A stretch of DNA of 7,591 nt from an uncultured Sphingomonadales bacterium (GCA_903828025.1 CAIKKO010000297.1:1-7591), one strand, 5' to 3'; shown: positions 1-6,430, counted from the stretch's first letter. Program-made: numbers and translations. The notes: a model not told the origin generated them from the sequence alone.

Positions 1-372
1 AACCAGGCGATCCAGTTCCCGCTCGTGGAGCTTGCCACCCAGTGCGAGATGCTGCGCTTGCTGATCCGCAAGACCGCGTGGGACATGGACCGCTTGGAAG
101 CCGAGGAAGGCGGCCACAAGCGCATCGAGCGCGAGCTCTCGGACAAAGTCTCGATGTGCAATTACTGGGCGAACCGATTGGTTTGCGAAGCGGCGGACCG
201 CGCGATGCAAGTCCACGGCGGCATCGGCTATTCGCGCCACAAGCCCTTCGAACACATCTACCGCCACCACCGCCGCTACCGCATCACCGAAGGCGCGGAG
301 GAAATCCAGATGCGCAAGGTGGGCGCGTATCTGTTCGGCTATCTCGGGCCGAGGAAGGGCATGTTCGGGTAA
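1..372 (+). CDS. Acyl-CoA dehydrogenase, C-terminal part (5' end outside window)
   Basis: This is the last 123 codons of an acyl-CoA dehydrogenase, a flavoprotein that introduces the alpha-beta double bond into acyl-CoA thioesters. The frame is open from base 1, so the gene starts outside the window; the GTG at 25 is internal. The visible part is the C-terminal all-helical domain. It carries the family stretch QVHGGIGYS (visible residues 70-78), which contacts FAD across the subunit interface, followed by RYRITEGAEEIQ near residue 97. The Glu of TEG aligns with the catalytic base of medium-chain enzymes (the YEGT position). The protein ends in GPRKGMFG and a TAA at 370-372. Substrate chain length cannot be told from this fragment. 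The gene converges on metK with 69 bp between the stops. Confidence 0.92.
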   Translation, partial: NQAIQFPLVELATQCEMLRLLIRKTAWDMDRLEAEEGGHKRIERELSDKVSMCNYWANRLVCEAADRAMQVHGGIGYSRHKPFEHIYRHHRRYRITEGAEEIQMRKVGAYLFGYLGPRKGMFG

Positions 373-405
373 CTGTTACCCCTCCGTCAGCCCTGCGGGC
401 CGCCA

Positions 406-430
406 CCTCCCCGAGACACGCTCGGGGAGG
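406..430. terminator. Perfect hairpin between convergent genes, possible bidirectional terminator or dispersed repeat
   Basis: CCTCCCCGAG (406-415) and CTCGGGGAGG (421-430) form a perfect 10-bp GC-rich stem with a 5-base loop. A second small hairpin, GCCC-TGC-GGGC, lies just before it at 390-400. The position between the stops of two convergent genes suits a shared terminator, but neither strand has a clear T-tract after the stem, so intrinsic termination is only possible. From memory, CCTCCCC...GGGGAGG palindromes next to a GCCCTGCGGGC-type hairpin recur in sphingomonad intergenic regions, so this may instead be one copy of a dispersed repeat. Confidence 0.5.
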
Positions 431-441
431 AAACCGCCAAA

Positions 442-1665
442 TCAGGCAAACGCCGCCTTCAGGTCATCGACCAGATCGAGCCGTTCCCACGGGAAGAAGT
501 CGCCCTCGGCTTTGCGGCCGAAGTGGCCATAGGCGGCGGAGGGCTGGTAGATCGGCTTGTTGAGGCCGAGGTGGGTGCGGATTGCGCGCGGGGTCAGGCC
601 GCCGAGGCGGGTAATCGCGAGGATTGCCTGCTCGATCTTGTCGTCGCCCACGTTGCCGGTCTCGTGCGTATCGACATAGAGCGAGAGTGGCTGCGACACG
701 CCGATGGCATAGGCGATCTGGATGGTGCAGCGCGTGGCGAGCCCGGCGGCGACCACGTTCTTGGCAAGGTAGCGCGTGATATAGGCGGCGGAACGGTCGA
801 CTTTGGTCGGATCCTTGCCCGAAAACGCGCCGCCGCCGTGCGGGGCCGCGCCGCCATACGTATCGACAATGATCTTGCGGCCCGTTAGGCCCGCGTCGCC
901 ATCCGGCCCGCCGATCTCGAACGCGCCGGTCGGGTTGATGTAGTACGTGGTGTCGCGCAGCAGCACTGGCGGGATCACATCCGCCACCACGCGCTTCACA
1001 TAAGCTTCGAGCTGCGCGTACTTGGCCGGATCAGCGTTGTCGCCGGTCAGGCAATAGCCGGGCTTGTGCTGGGTCGAGACGACCACAGCGGTGGCGGCGA
1101 CGGGCAGCGAGCCTTCGTAGCGCAGCGTGACCTGGCTCTTGGCGTCAGGCTCGAGGAACGGGGCCGCGCCCGAATGACGATCGGCGGCCATGCGCTCGAG
1201 GATCTTGTGGCTGTAGTAGAGCGTTGCGGGCATGAGATCGGGCGTCTCGTCGGTCGCATAGCCGAACATGATGCCCTGATCGCCCGCGCCCTCGTCCTTG
1301 TTGTCACCGGCATCGACGCCCTGCGCGATTTCGGCGGACTGGCCGTGGAGGTTGTTCTCGAAGCGGAAGGTCTGCCAGTGGAAGCCGTCCTGCTCGTAGC
1401 CGATGCGCTTGACCGTCTGGCGCACGGTCTGCTCGATCTCGTCCATCGCGCCCGGGGCCCATGCGCCGTTTTCGTAGACGCCCTTGCAGCGGATTTCCCC
1501 CGCGAGCACCACCAATTGCGTGGTCGTCAGCGTTTCGCAAGCGATGCGCGCTTCGGGATCCTTGGAGAGGAACAGGTCCACGATGGCGTCGCTGATCTGG
1601 TCGGCAACCTTGTCGGGATGGCCTTCGGAAACGCTTTCAGACGTGAACAGGTAATCGCTTCGCAT
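442..1665 (-). CDS. metK: S-adenosylmethionine synthetase
   Basis: MetK makes S-adenosylmethionine from ATP and methionine and releases phosphate and pyrophosphate; it is a cytosolic oligomer. The 407-residue product is full length for the bacterial family. Visible signatures are GHPDK (15-19) in the N-terminal ATP-binding part, GAGDQGIMFGYA (126-137, the first family signature), DAGLTGRKIIVDTYGG (257-272), and GGGAFSGKDPTKVDRSAAY (277-295), the glycine-rich second signature with phosphate-binding lysines. The ATG at 1665 is supported by an AGGA Shine-Dalgarno at 1673-1676 with a 7-base spacer and by the family-like start MRSDYLFTSESVSEGHPDK. lnt ends 39 bases upstream on the same strand, so the two may be co-transcribed, but a palindrome at 1677-1698 next to the ribosome binding site suggests separate control of metK. 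No damage is seen. Confidence 0.98.
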   Translation of the reverse strand: MRSDYLFTSESVSEGHPDKVADQISDAIVDLFLSKDPEARIACETLTTTQLVVLAGEIRCKGVYENGAWAPGAMDEIEQTVRQTVKRIGYEQDGFHWQTFRFENNLHGQSAEIAQGVDAGDNKDEGAGDQGIMFGYATDETPDLMPATLYYSHKILERMAADRHSGAAPFLEPDAKSQVTLRYEGSLPVAATAVVVSTQHKPGYCLTGDNADPAKYAQLEAYVKRVVADVIPPVLLRDTTYYINPTGAFEIGGPDGDAGLTGRKIIVDTYGGAAPHGGGAFSGKDPTKVDRSAAYITRYLAKNVVAAGLATRCTIQIAYAIGVSQPLSLYVDTHETGNVGDDKIEQAILAITRLGGLTPRAIRTHLGLNKPIYQPSAAYGHFGRKAEGDFFPWERLDLVDDLKAAFA

Positions 1666-1676
1666 GGATGAATCCT

Positions 1677-1698
1677 GATATAAAGATTTCTTTATGTC
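1677..1698. promoter_or_regulatory. Palindromic operator-like site upstream of metK, SahR-like
   Basis: Arms ATAAAGA (1680-1686) and TCTTTAT (1689-1695) form a perfect inverted repeat around 2 bases, and two of the next three flanking pairs also match (GA at 1677-1678 with TC at 1697-1698). It fills the space between the lnt stop (1705-1707) and the metK Shine-Dalgarno (1673-1676). It closely resembles the ATAAAGATATCTTTAT-type sites I recall upstream of methionine-cycle genes in Alphaproteobacteria, attributed to SahR, an ArsR-family repressor that senses S-adenosylhomocysteine. The regulator assignment is from memory. The palindrome itself is directly visible. As RNA it would have only a 2-base loop, so a DNA operator is more likely than a leader hairpin. 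Confidence 0.6.
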
Positions 1699-1704
1699 CG
1701 CTCA

Positions 1705-3288
1705 CTAGCGCCGTCCGCGCCGCCTTGCAACCACCAGCGCGCAGGCGATTAGCGCGAGCGCCCAGCCAAGCGCCAGCCAGTTCCCGGCCCGCGCAAACAG
1801 CGTGGGCGCATGGGCGGGGGGAACCACCCCGTCGAGCCGTCCGGCGGTGAGGCGCGGGACGGATTGGCGCACCACCCCATCGGCATCGATCACCGCGCTG
1901 ATCCCGGTGGTGGTCGAGCGCAATACGGGCAGCCCTTCTTCGATCGCGCGCATACGGGCCTGCGCCAGATGCTGCGGCGGACCCCACGCGCCGAACCAGC
2001 CGTCGTTCGAGGGATTGAAGATATAGTCCGGCCGGTGCGCGTGGTCGATTACCTGGCCCGAGAAGATGATCTCGTAGCAGATCTGCATCCCGGCCTTGCC
2101 ATAGGGGCCGAAATCGAGCGTGCGCGGTCCGGGGCCAGGCCGGAAATCGAGGCTCCCCGAAACGAGCCGCGAAACTCCCAGCGGGGTCAGCCATTCGCGC
2201 ATCGGCAGGTATTCGCCATAGGGCACGAGATGGGCCTTGGCATAGCTGCCACGGATTGCGCCGTCTGGCCCCAGCGCGGTGATGACGTTGCGCGCGGCGG
2301 TGACCTCTGCCCCTTGCACGTCCAGATCGGTCGCCCCCGTGAGCAGCAGGCTGCCCGGCCCCATCACCCGGCCGAGCCGCGCGCGCGCCAGCACCGGGTC
2401 TGCGCCGAAGGTCGTCGCCGCATACCATTGCTGCGGATAGCCGGGGCGCAGATAGTCCGGCAAGCCGCCCTCGGGCCAGAGCACCAGCCGCTGCGCGCCG
2501 GGCACGCGCGGCAGCGACAGCCCCACAATCGTCTGGAACTGGCTTTCGAACAGGCTGGGATCGTTGATCTGGTCTTGCCGGATATCGGGCTGGACGAGCG
2601 TATAGGCGATCCGCCCCTCACGGCCGTCGCCATGCCATGGCAGCAGCATCAGCGCGGCGGGCAGGACCCCATAGGCCAGCGCGGGCAGCCATGCCTGCTG
2701 GCGCGCCGAGCGCCACGCGAACAGCCAGTAGCCGCCGAGCAGCATGACAAGCCCGGAGAGCGCATACGTCCCCGTCCACGGCGCCACCAGCGCCAGCCCG
2801 GGCCGCGTGAAGCTGCCCAAGGCGACCATGCCGAGCGGATTCCACGCAAAGCCGGTGAACGCGGTGGCGCGCAGCCATTCGCTGAGGATCCAGCAGCCCG
2901 CCAGACCCGGCAGCAGCGCCGCTTTCCAGCGCCGCGAAAGCCACGCGGCGGCAAAGGCCGCGAGCGCGGGATAGATCGCGAGGTAGATCGCCAGCAGCAC
3001 CACTGCGATCCAGCCGAGCCAGGCCGGCATTTCCGCCTGATAGGTGAAGGCGGTCGCGATCCAGCCATTGCCGCAGGTGAAATAGCCAAGCCCGAACAGC
3101 CAGCCCGCCAGCGCGGCCTTGCGCGCCGAGCGGGCATGCTCGATCCGGTCGATCAGAAACGCCAGCGCGGCAAGCGTGAAGGGCCAGAGCGCGAGGGGTT
3201 GAAACCCGGTTGCAGCAAGCCCGCCCGCGACGACCAGCGCCAGCGGTGCATACCGCATGGGTTTGGGAGCTTCGGGCCGGTTCGGCAC
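1705..3288 (-). CDS. lnt: Apolipoprotein N-acyltransferase
   Basis: Lnt transfers an acyl chain from phospholipid to the N-terminal cysteine of diacylglyceryl-apolipoproteins, the last maturation step, in the inner membrane with its active site facing the periplasm. The 527-residue product has hydrophobic segments over about residues 12-215, then a nitrilase-like domain (about 225-490), then one C-terminal membrane segment (about 502-520) and an Arg-rich cytoplasmic tail. The three catalytic residues sit in recognisable motifs: Glu273 in LWPEGGLPDYL, Lys351 in YAKAHLVPYGEYLP and Cys404 in MQICYEIIFSG. FNPSNDGWFG (424-433) is also typical. The listed start is a GTG; an ATG eleven codons in (3258, MRYAPLAL) would also precede the first membrane helix, and neither has a strong Shine-Dalgarno. 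It follows the DUF4167 gene by 36 bases, suggesting co-transcription. Confidence 0.97.
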   Translation of the reverse strand: MPNRPEAPKPMRYAPLALVVAGGLAATGFQPLALWPFTLAALAFLIDRIEHARSARKAALAGWLFGLGYFTCGNGWIATAFTYQAEMPAWLGWIAVVLLAIYLAIYPALAAFAAAWLSRRWKAALLPGLAGCWILSEWLRATAFTGFAWNPLGMVALGSFTRPGLALVAPWTGTYALSGLVMLLGGYWLFAWRSARQQAWLPALAYGVLPAALMLLPWHGDGREGRIAYTLVQPDIRQDQINDPSLFESQFQTIVGLSLPRVPGAQRLVLWPEGGLPDYLRPGYPQQWYAATTFGADPVLARARLGRVMGPGSLLLTGATDLDVQGAEVTAARNVITALGPDGAIRGSYAKAHLVPYGEYLPMREWLTPLGVSRLVSGSLDFRPGPGPRTLDFGPYGKAGMQICYEIIFSGQVIDHAHRPDYIFNPSNDGWFGAWGPPQHLAQARMRAIEEGLPVLRSTTTGISAVIDADGVVRQSVPRLTAGRLDGVVPPAHAPTLFARAGNWLALGWALALIACALVVARRRGRR

Positions 3289-3324
3289 GATTTGGCTTCG
3301 TTCAGGCGCAGCGACGGGCCGTAA

Positions 3325-4191
3325 TCACCCCTCGGCCGCTTCGGGCAACGGGTTCTTGCGCGGCCGACCACGGCGCTTGGGCGCGGGAGCCTCTGCCACG
3401 GTCGCTTCCACGGCCGCCGGGGCTGCCTGTTCGGGCTGGTCCAGATCGAGCTCCGGGGCGCTGCGAATGCCGATGGCAGGCGGCAGGATCATCGGATCAA
3501 GCGCCGTCGCGGGAGCATCCTCGGCATCGCGGCGGGGGCGACCCTCGCGCCGGGGGCGCAGACCGCGCGGCGAGCGAGGCTCGCGCACGAAGGGGTTGTC
3601 GGAAACTTCGCCCATCGGTTCGCCTTCCTCGGTGCGAACAGGCTCTGCCACGGTGACCTCGGCCGCCGGTTCGAAGCGCGGCTGCCGGGGCTCGCGCTGT
3701 TCCCGCGGCTCGCGCTGCTCTCTGGGCTCACGCAATTCTCTAGGCTCACGGTTCTCGCGCGGTTCGCGGGCTTCGCGCGGCTCACGATTTTCACGGGGCT
3801 CGCGGTTCTCGCGGGGCTCGTCGCGGCGGTTGTGGGGGCGATCGAACGCGGCGAAATCGGCGTCCATGCCGAACTCCATCGCCTCGTCCTCGGCGTCCTG
3901 CTCGGTCCAGCGGTCGCCCGGCTGGCGCTGGCGCTGCTCGTCCACCCGCACGCGGCTGTCGGCGATCACGCGGAAGTAGTGGTCGGCGAACTGGAGATAG
4001 TATTCTGCCTGGACCCGGTCCCCGTTGAGGTGTGCGTCCTGCGCCAGCTTGCGATACTTTTCGAGCATCTGGGGCGCATTGCCCCGCGCGCGGCTGTCGA
4101 TTCGGTTAAGCTGCTGGCCGCCGCCGCCGCCCTGCGGGCGGTTGTTGTTTCCGCGACCGCGCCGACGGTTGTTCCCACGATTGTTGTTCAA
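3325..4191 (-). CDS. DUF4167 family protein with N-terminal RG/N-rich segment and C-terminal AT-hook-like motifs
   Basis: The function is unknown. From the proposed TTG start the product has 288 residues: an N/R/G-rich head (1-30, NNNRGNNRRRGRGNNN), a conserved core at about 31-80 (NAPQMLEKYRKLAQDA, then QAEYYLQFADHYFRVI) matching the DUF4167 domain known mainly from Alphaproteobacteria, a charged low-complexity stretch with eight EPRExR-type repeats (125-172), and a tail with GRPRR (217-221) and PKRRGRPRKNP (271-281). TTG at 4189-4191 is preferred because AGGAAA lies 9 bases upstream and it gives the family-like start MNNNRG. GTG at 4200 directly abuts that AGGAAA, leaving no room for it, and longer frames up to 4368 would read through structured non-coding sequence. 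No membrane segment is seen. The basic head and AT-hook-like tail suggest nucleic-acid binding, which is inference. Confidence 0.85.
   Translation of the reverse strand: MNNNRGNNRRRGRGNNNRPQGGGGGQQLNRIDSRARGNAPQMLEKYRKLAQDAHLNGDRVQAEYYLQFADHYFRVIADSRVRVDEQRQRQPGDRWTEQDAEDEAMEFGMDADFAAFDRPHNRRDEPRENREPRENREPREAREPRENREPRELREPREQREPREQREPRQPRFEPAAEVTVAEPVRTEEGEPMGEVSDNPFVREPRSPRGLRPRREGRPRRDAEDAPATALDPMILPPAIGIRSAPELDLDQPEQAAPAAVEATVAEAPAPKRRGRPRKNPLPEAAEG
3676..3819 (-). repeat. Eight 18-bp units encoding EPRExR hexapeptides
   Basis: Residues 125-172 of the DUF4167 protein are eight consecutive hexapeptides: EPRENR, EPRENR, EPREAR, EPRENR, EPRELR, EPREQR, EPREQR and EPRQPR. The encoding DNA is an 18-bp tandem array with synonymous drift between units. 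The alternating acidic and basic residues predict a charged, flexible or single-helix linker between the conserved core and the tail. Such arrays commonly change copy number by replication slippage in whole units, which keeps the frame. Confidence 0.85.
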
Positions 4192-4222
4192 GTCAGGCAC
4201 TTTCCTAATTCGGTGCAACCTT

Positions 4223-4247
4223 GGCCCAGTTTGTTGTAACTTGGGCC
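4223..4247 (-). other. Leader hairpin upstream of the DUF4167 start
   Basis: GGCCCA (4223-4228) pairs with TGGGCC (4242-4247), extended by GTT/AAC (4229-4231 with 4238-4240) past one bulged base. On the minus strand the stem ends 31 bases before the proposed TTG start and just upstream of the AGGAAA ribosome binding sequence. No T-run follows, so it is not a convincing terminator; a leader stem or the 3' boundary of an upstream RNA are both possible. Confidence 0.5.
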
Positions 4248-4249
4248 TG

Positions 4250-4438
4250 ACGCTATTTGCCGGTCGTGGCGCAACTCCTGGGTCTGGTTCGGTAAACCCC
4301 GCTGCCGCGCATCCTCCACCACGAGCGGTTAAGGTCGTGGTTCCCAGCATCTGCGAGGTACCGGCCATACGAGCCGGTCATCAATGCAAATGGTGGAGTA
4401 AGCCGGGACGGGAAGCCACCATCCGTCGCCCTGCTTGC
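4250..4438 (-). ncRNA. Candidate structured RNA or 5' leader between prmC and the DUF4167 gene
   Basis: This gene-free stretch holds several complementary segments. Hairpin ACCGGC/GCCGGT is at 4360-4365 with 4373-4378, and stem GCAT/ATGC at 4347-4350 with 4384-4387 is extended by a pair (4351 with 4383) that works only as a G-U wobble in the minus-strand transcript. Two further sets compete. Set one is 4319-4324 with 4335-4340 plus 4390-4396 with 4416-4422. Set two is 4337-4345 with 4410-4419 (9 pairs, one bulge) plus 4314-4321 with 4391-4398 (8 pairs, forming a pseudoknot). I could not match it to a named RNA family. Boundaries are guesses set by the promoter-like sequence upstream and the hairpin at 4223-4247. 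A plus-strand RNA is not excluded. Confidence 0.35.
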
Positions 4439-4444
4439 GGCCCT

Positions 4445-4473
4445 GATTAGTGAGGGGTTGCAGGCTTGCCAAG
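4445..4473 (-). promoter_or_regulatory. Possible sigma-70-type promoter for the structured leader and DUF4167 gene
   Basis: On the minus strand CTTGGC (4473-4468) is followed after exactly 17 bases by CTAATC (4450-4445), a fair match to an alphaproteobacterial -35/-10 pair (CTTGAC...CTATAT-like). Transcription would begin near 4438. It lies between the prmC stop (4491) and the complementary segments described at 4250-4438. The -10 match is weak, and the site is called from pattern only. Confidence 0.35.
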
Positions 4474-4490
4474 CGAAATATTTGCCCTTT

Positions 4491-5327
4491 TCACGCCATT
4501 TCGACAGCGCGGGGCCGCCCGGCAAGATCGGCGTGGACATGCGCGGTCAGGCCGGCCTCCCGCGCCAGCGCGCCGACAGCCTCTGCCTGGCTCGCCCCGA
4601 TCTCGAAAACGGCGGTTCCGCCAGGGGCCAGGAGCGCGGGTATGGTGGGAACCAGCAGGCGGTAATCGGCCATGCCGTCGGCCCCGGCGAACAGCGCTTC
4701 CGCAGGCTCATGCGCGCGCACGGACGGCGCGAGGTCCGCCGCGTCTTCCACATAAGGCGGATTGGCGAGCACCAGATCGAATTGCCCCAGCGCGTGGTGC
4801 CAGTCGGGCCGGGTCCAGTCCCCCTCGCGGATCGTGGCCCGCGCGGCAAGCCCGTGCCGCGCGGCATTGCGCCGGGCCACATCGCGCGCGGAGGACGAGC
4901 GTTCGAGCCCGATGCCCTGCGCCTCGGGCCAGAGCGTGAGCGCGGCGAGCAGCAGCGCGCCCGATCCGGTGCCGAGATCGAGGATGCGCGTGGGCGGCCG
5001 TCCGGCCCGGGCCGTGCGAGCGGCCTCGATCAGCGTCTCACTATCGCCGCGCGGGATCAGCACGGCGGGCGTCACCTCCAGATCGAGCCCGTAAAACGGT
5101 TGCGAGCCGAGCATATAGGCCACTGGCTCGTGCGCCATGCGCCGCTGGATCAGCGCTGCGAAACCCGGCGGCGCTTCTGCTTGCATGTGGCGAAGCAGCA
5201 GCTCGGTGCGGGTCATCCCCAGCGCATGGGCCATCAGCAGTTCGGCATCGAGCCGGGCCGTGTCGCTCGTCGCGGCAAGCTGCGCGGCGGCCTCGCGCAG
5301 GGTTTGCGCAATATCAGGCATGCGCAT
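4491..5327 (-). CDS. prmC: Peptide chain release factor N5-glutamine methyltransferase
   Basis: PrmC methylates the glutamine of the GGQ motif in release factors RF1 and RF2 with S-adenosylmethionine as donor, which raises termination efficiency. The 278-residue product has an N-terminal helical release-factor-binding region (about 1-75), ending in EPVAYMLGSQPFYG (67-80), and a Rossmann methyltransferase domain with LDLGTGSG (116-123, SAM binding) and NPPYVED (189-195, the substrate-glutamine-binding loop). PRGDSE (92-97) replaces the more common PRPDTE. It lies 12 bases after prfA, which encodes its substrate. No Shine-Dalgarno precedes ATG 5327, so translation probably depends on coupling to prfA. 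The ATG sits inside a 13-bp tandem duplication, and ATG 5321 (two codons later) is an alternative start. Confidence 0.97.
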   Translation of the reverse strand: MRMPDIAQTLREAAAQLAATSDTARLDAELLMAHALGMTRTELLLRHMQAEAPPGFAALIQRRMAHEPVAYMLGSQPFYGLDLEVTPAVLIPRGDSETLIEAARTARAGRPPTRILDLGTGSGALLLAALTLWPEAQGIGLERSSSARDVARRNAARHGLAARATIREGDWTRPDWHHALGQFDLVLANPPYVEDAADLAPSVRAHEPAEALFAGADGMADYRLLVPTIPALLAPGGTAVFEIGASQAEAVGALAREAGLTAHVHADLAGRPRAVEMA

Positions 5328-5344
5328 CAGGCATGCGCATCAGG
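5313..5344. repeat. 13-bp tandem duplication across the prfA-prmC junction
   Basis: The unit ATCAGGCATGCGC occurs at 5313-5325 and 5326-5338, followed by a partial third copy (ATCAGG, 5339-5344). It covers the prfA stop and the prmC start. In minus-strand reading the prfA TGA (5342-5340) overlaps an ATG as TGATG, but that ATG is out of frame with prmC and opens an 8-codon frame ending at 5314. The same TGATGCGCATGCCTGAT text recurs 13 bases later, where its ATG (5327) is in frame with prmC. Confidence 0.9.
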
Positions 5345-6410
5345 TATCCAGGGCGGCAAGGCGCTTGACCTGATCCTCGGCGGTCAGCGCGTCGATCAGT
5401 TCGCCAAGGCCCGGCCCTTCGAGGATTTCGGGCAGGCGGTGCAAGGTCAGGTTGATGCGATGGTCGGTCACGCGGCCTTGCGGGAAATTGTAGGTGCGGA
5501 TGCGTTCGGAACGGTCGCCCGATCCGACCATGGCCTTGCGCGCCTCGGCCTCCGCGCCGTGGGCTTCGGCGCGGCGCAAGTCATACAGGCGCGTGCGCAG
5601 CACTTGCATCGCCTTGTCCTTGTTCTTGTGCTGGCTCCGCTGGTCCTGCTGGATCACGACAAGCCCGGTGGGCAAGTGCGTGAGGCGCACCGCCGAATCG
5701 GTGGTGTTGACATGCTGGCCGCCTGCCCCGCTGGCGCGGTAGATGTCGATCTTGATGTCGCCCGGCTCGATCTGCACATCGACTTCGTCTGGCTCGGGCA
5801 GCACGGCGACAGTCGCGGCGCTGGTGTGGATGCGCCCGCCGCTCTCGGTAACGGGCACGCGCTGCACGCGGTGGACCCCGCTTTCATACTTGAGCCGCGC
5901 GAACACGCCGGTGCCCGCCACATTGGCGACGACTTCCTTGAAGCCCCCCAGTTCGTTGGCATTGGCCGAGACCATCTCGACTCGCCAGCCCTGCTCGGCG
6001 GCAAAGCGCTCGTACATGCGGTAGAGATCGGCGGCGAACAGCGCGGCCTCGTCACCCCCGGTGCCAGCGCGGATTTCGAGCATGGCGGGGCGGCTGTCGG
6101 CGCTGTCGCGCGGCAACATGGCGATGGCGAGCGCGTGCTCGGCTTCAGGCAATTCGGCCTTGATCCGGGCGATTTCCTCGTCGGCGAGGGCGCGCATCTC
6201 GGGATCGGGATCGGTGCTGGCGGAAAGTTCGGCCAGTTCGCCGCGCATCGTGCGCACTTGCGCGGCAGCGCGGGCGACCGGCTCCAGCTCGGCATAATCG
6301 CGGCTGGCGGCGACGAACGCGGGCCCCTCAAGCGTACCGGAGCCGAGCCGCGCTTCGAGTTCGGCGAGGCGTTCGGTGATTTGAGCGAGGCGGGTGTCGC
6401 TTACTGACAC
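5340..6410 (-). CDS. prfA: Peptide chain release factor 1
   Basis: RF1 recognises UAA and UAG in the ribosomal A site and triggers hydrolysis of peptidyl-tRNA. The 356-residue product is full length. The codon-recognition tripeptide is PVT (186-188) in QRVPVTESGGRIHTS, the RF1 type (PxT) and not the RF2 SPF. The peptidyl-transferase-centre motif GGQ is at 230-232 in SGAGGQHVNTTDSAVRL, and its Gln232 is the predicted PrmC target. The start is a GTG at 6408-6410 preceded by GGGG with 7 bases spacing; no better in-frame start is seen upstream. It ends in TGA, which RF1 itself does not read. prmC follows after 12 bases. The start lies 20 bases from the edge of the GIY-YIG cassette, so its promoter or read-through from hisS must contend with that insertion. 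Confidence 0.98.
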   Translation of the reverse strand: MSVSDTRLAQITERLAELEARLGSGTLEGPAFVAASRDYAELEPVARAAAQVRTMRGELAELSASTDPDPEMRALADEEIARIKAELPEAEHALAIAMLPRDSADSRPAMLEIRAGTGGDEAALFAADLYRMYERFAAEQGWRVEMVSANANELGGFKEVVANVAGTGVFARLKYESGVHRVQRVPVTESGGRIHTSAATVAVLPEPDEVDVQIEPGDIKIDIYRASGAGGQHVNTTDSAVRLTHLPTGLVVIQQDQRSQHKNKDKAMQVLRTRLYDLRRAEAHGAEAEARKAMVGSGDRSERIRTYNFPQGRVTDHRINLTLHRLPEILEGPGLGELIDALTAEDQVKRLAALDT

Positions 6411-6430
6411 GAGATCGCCCCAAAAACCTC

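Noticed and set aside
1670..1674. GANTC (CcrM methylation) site between the metK Shine-Dalgarno and start
   Set aside because: About thirty such sites are expected by chance in a window this long, and there is no paired site or other sign of cell-cycle control.
1810..3324. Long plus-strand open frame (504 codons) opposite lnt
   Set aside because: It is antisense to lnt, whose catalytic motifs are intact. The composition is Arg/Pro/Gln-rich with no recognisable motif.
4250..4440. Known structured RNAs (tmRNA pieces, RNase P RNA, 6S RNA, SRP RNA, cobalamin, TPP or SAM riboswitches)
   Set aside because: I looked for their conserved cores (for example a tag peptide or T-loop for tmRNA, or the cobalamin and TPP boxes) and saw none. 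The element stays unassigned.
4253..4540. Minus-strand frame of 95 codons running from within prmC through the spacer
   Set aside because: It overlaps the prmC end in another frame, has no family resemblance, and the underlying sequence is better explained by RNA-like complementarity.
4458..6407. Very long plus-strand open frame (649 codons) opposite prmC and prfA
   Set aside because: It lies antisense to two clearly recognised genes. High GC makes the opposite strand open, and the translation is rich in Arg, Gly and His with no domain signature.
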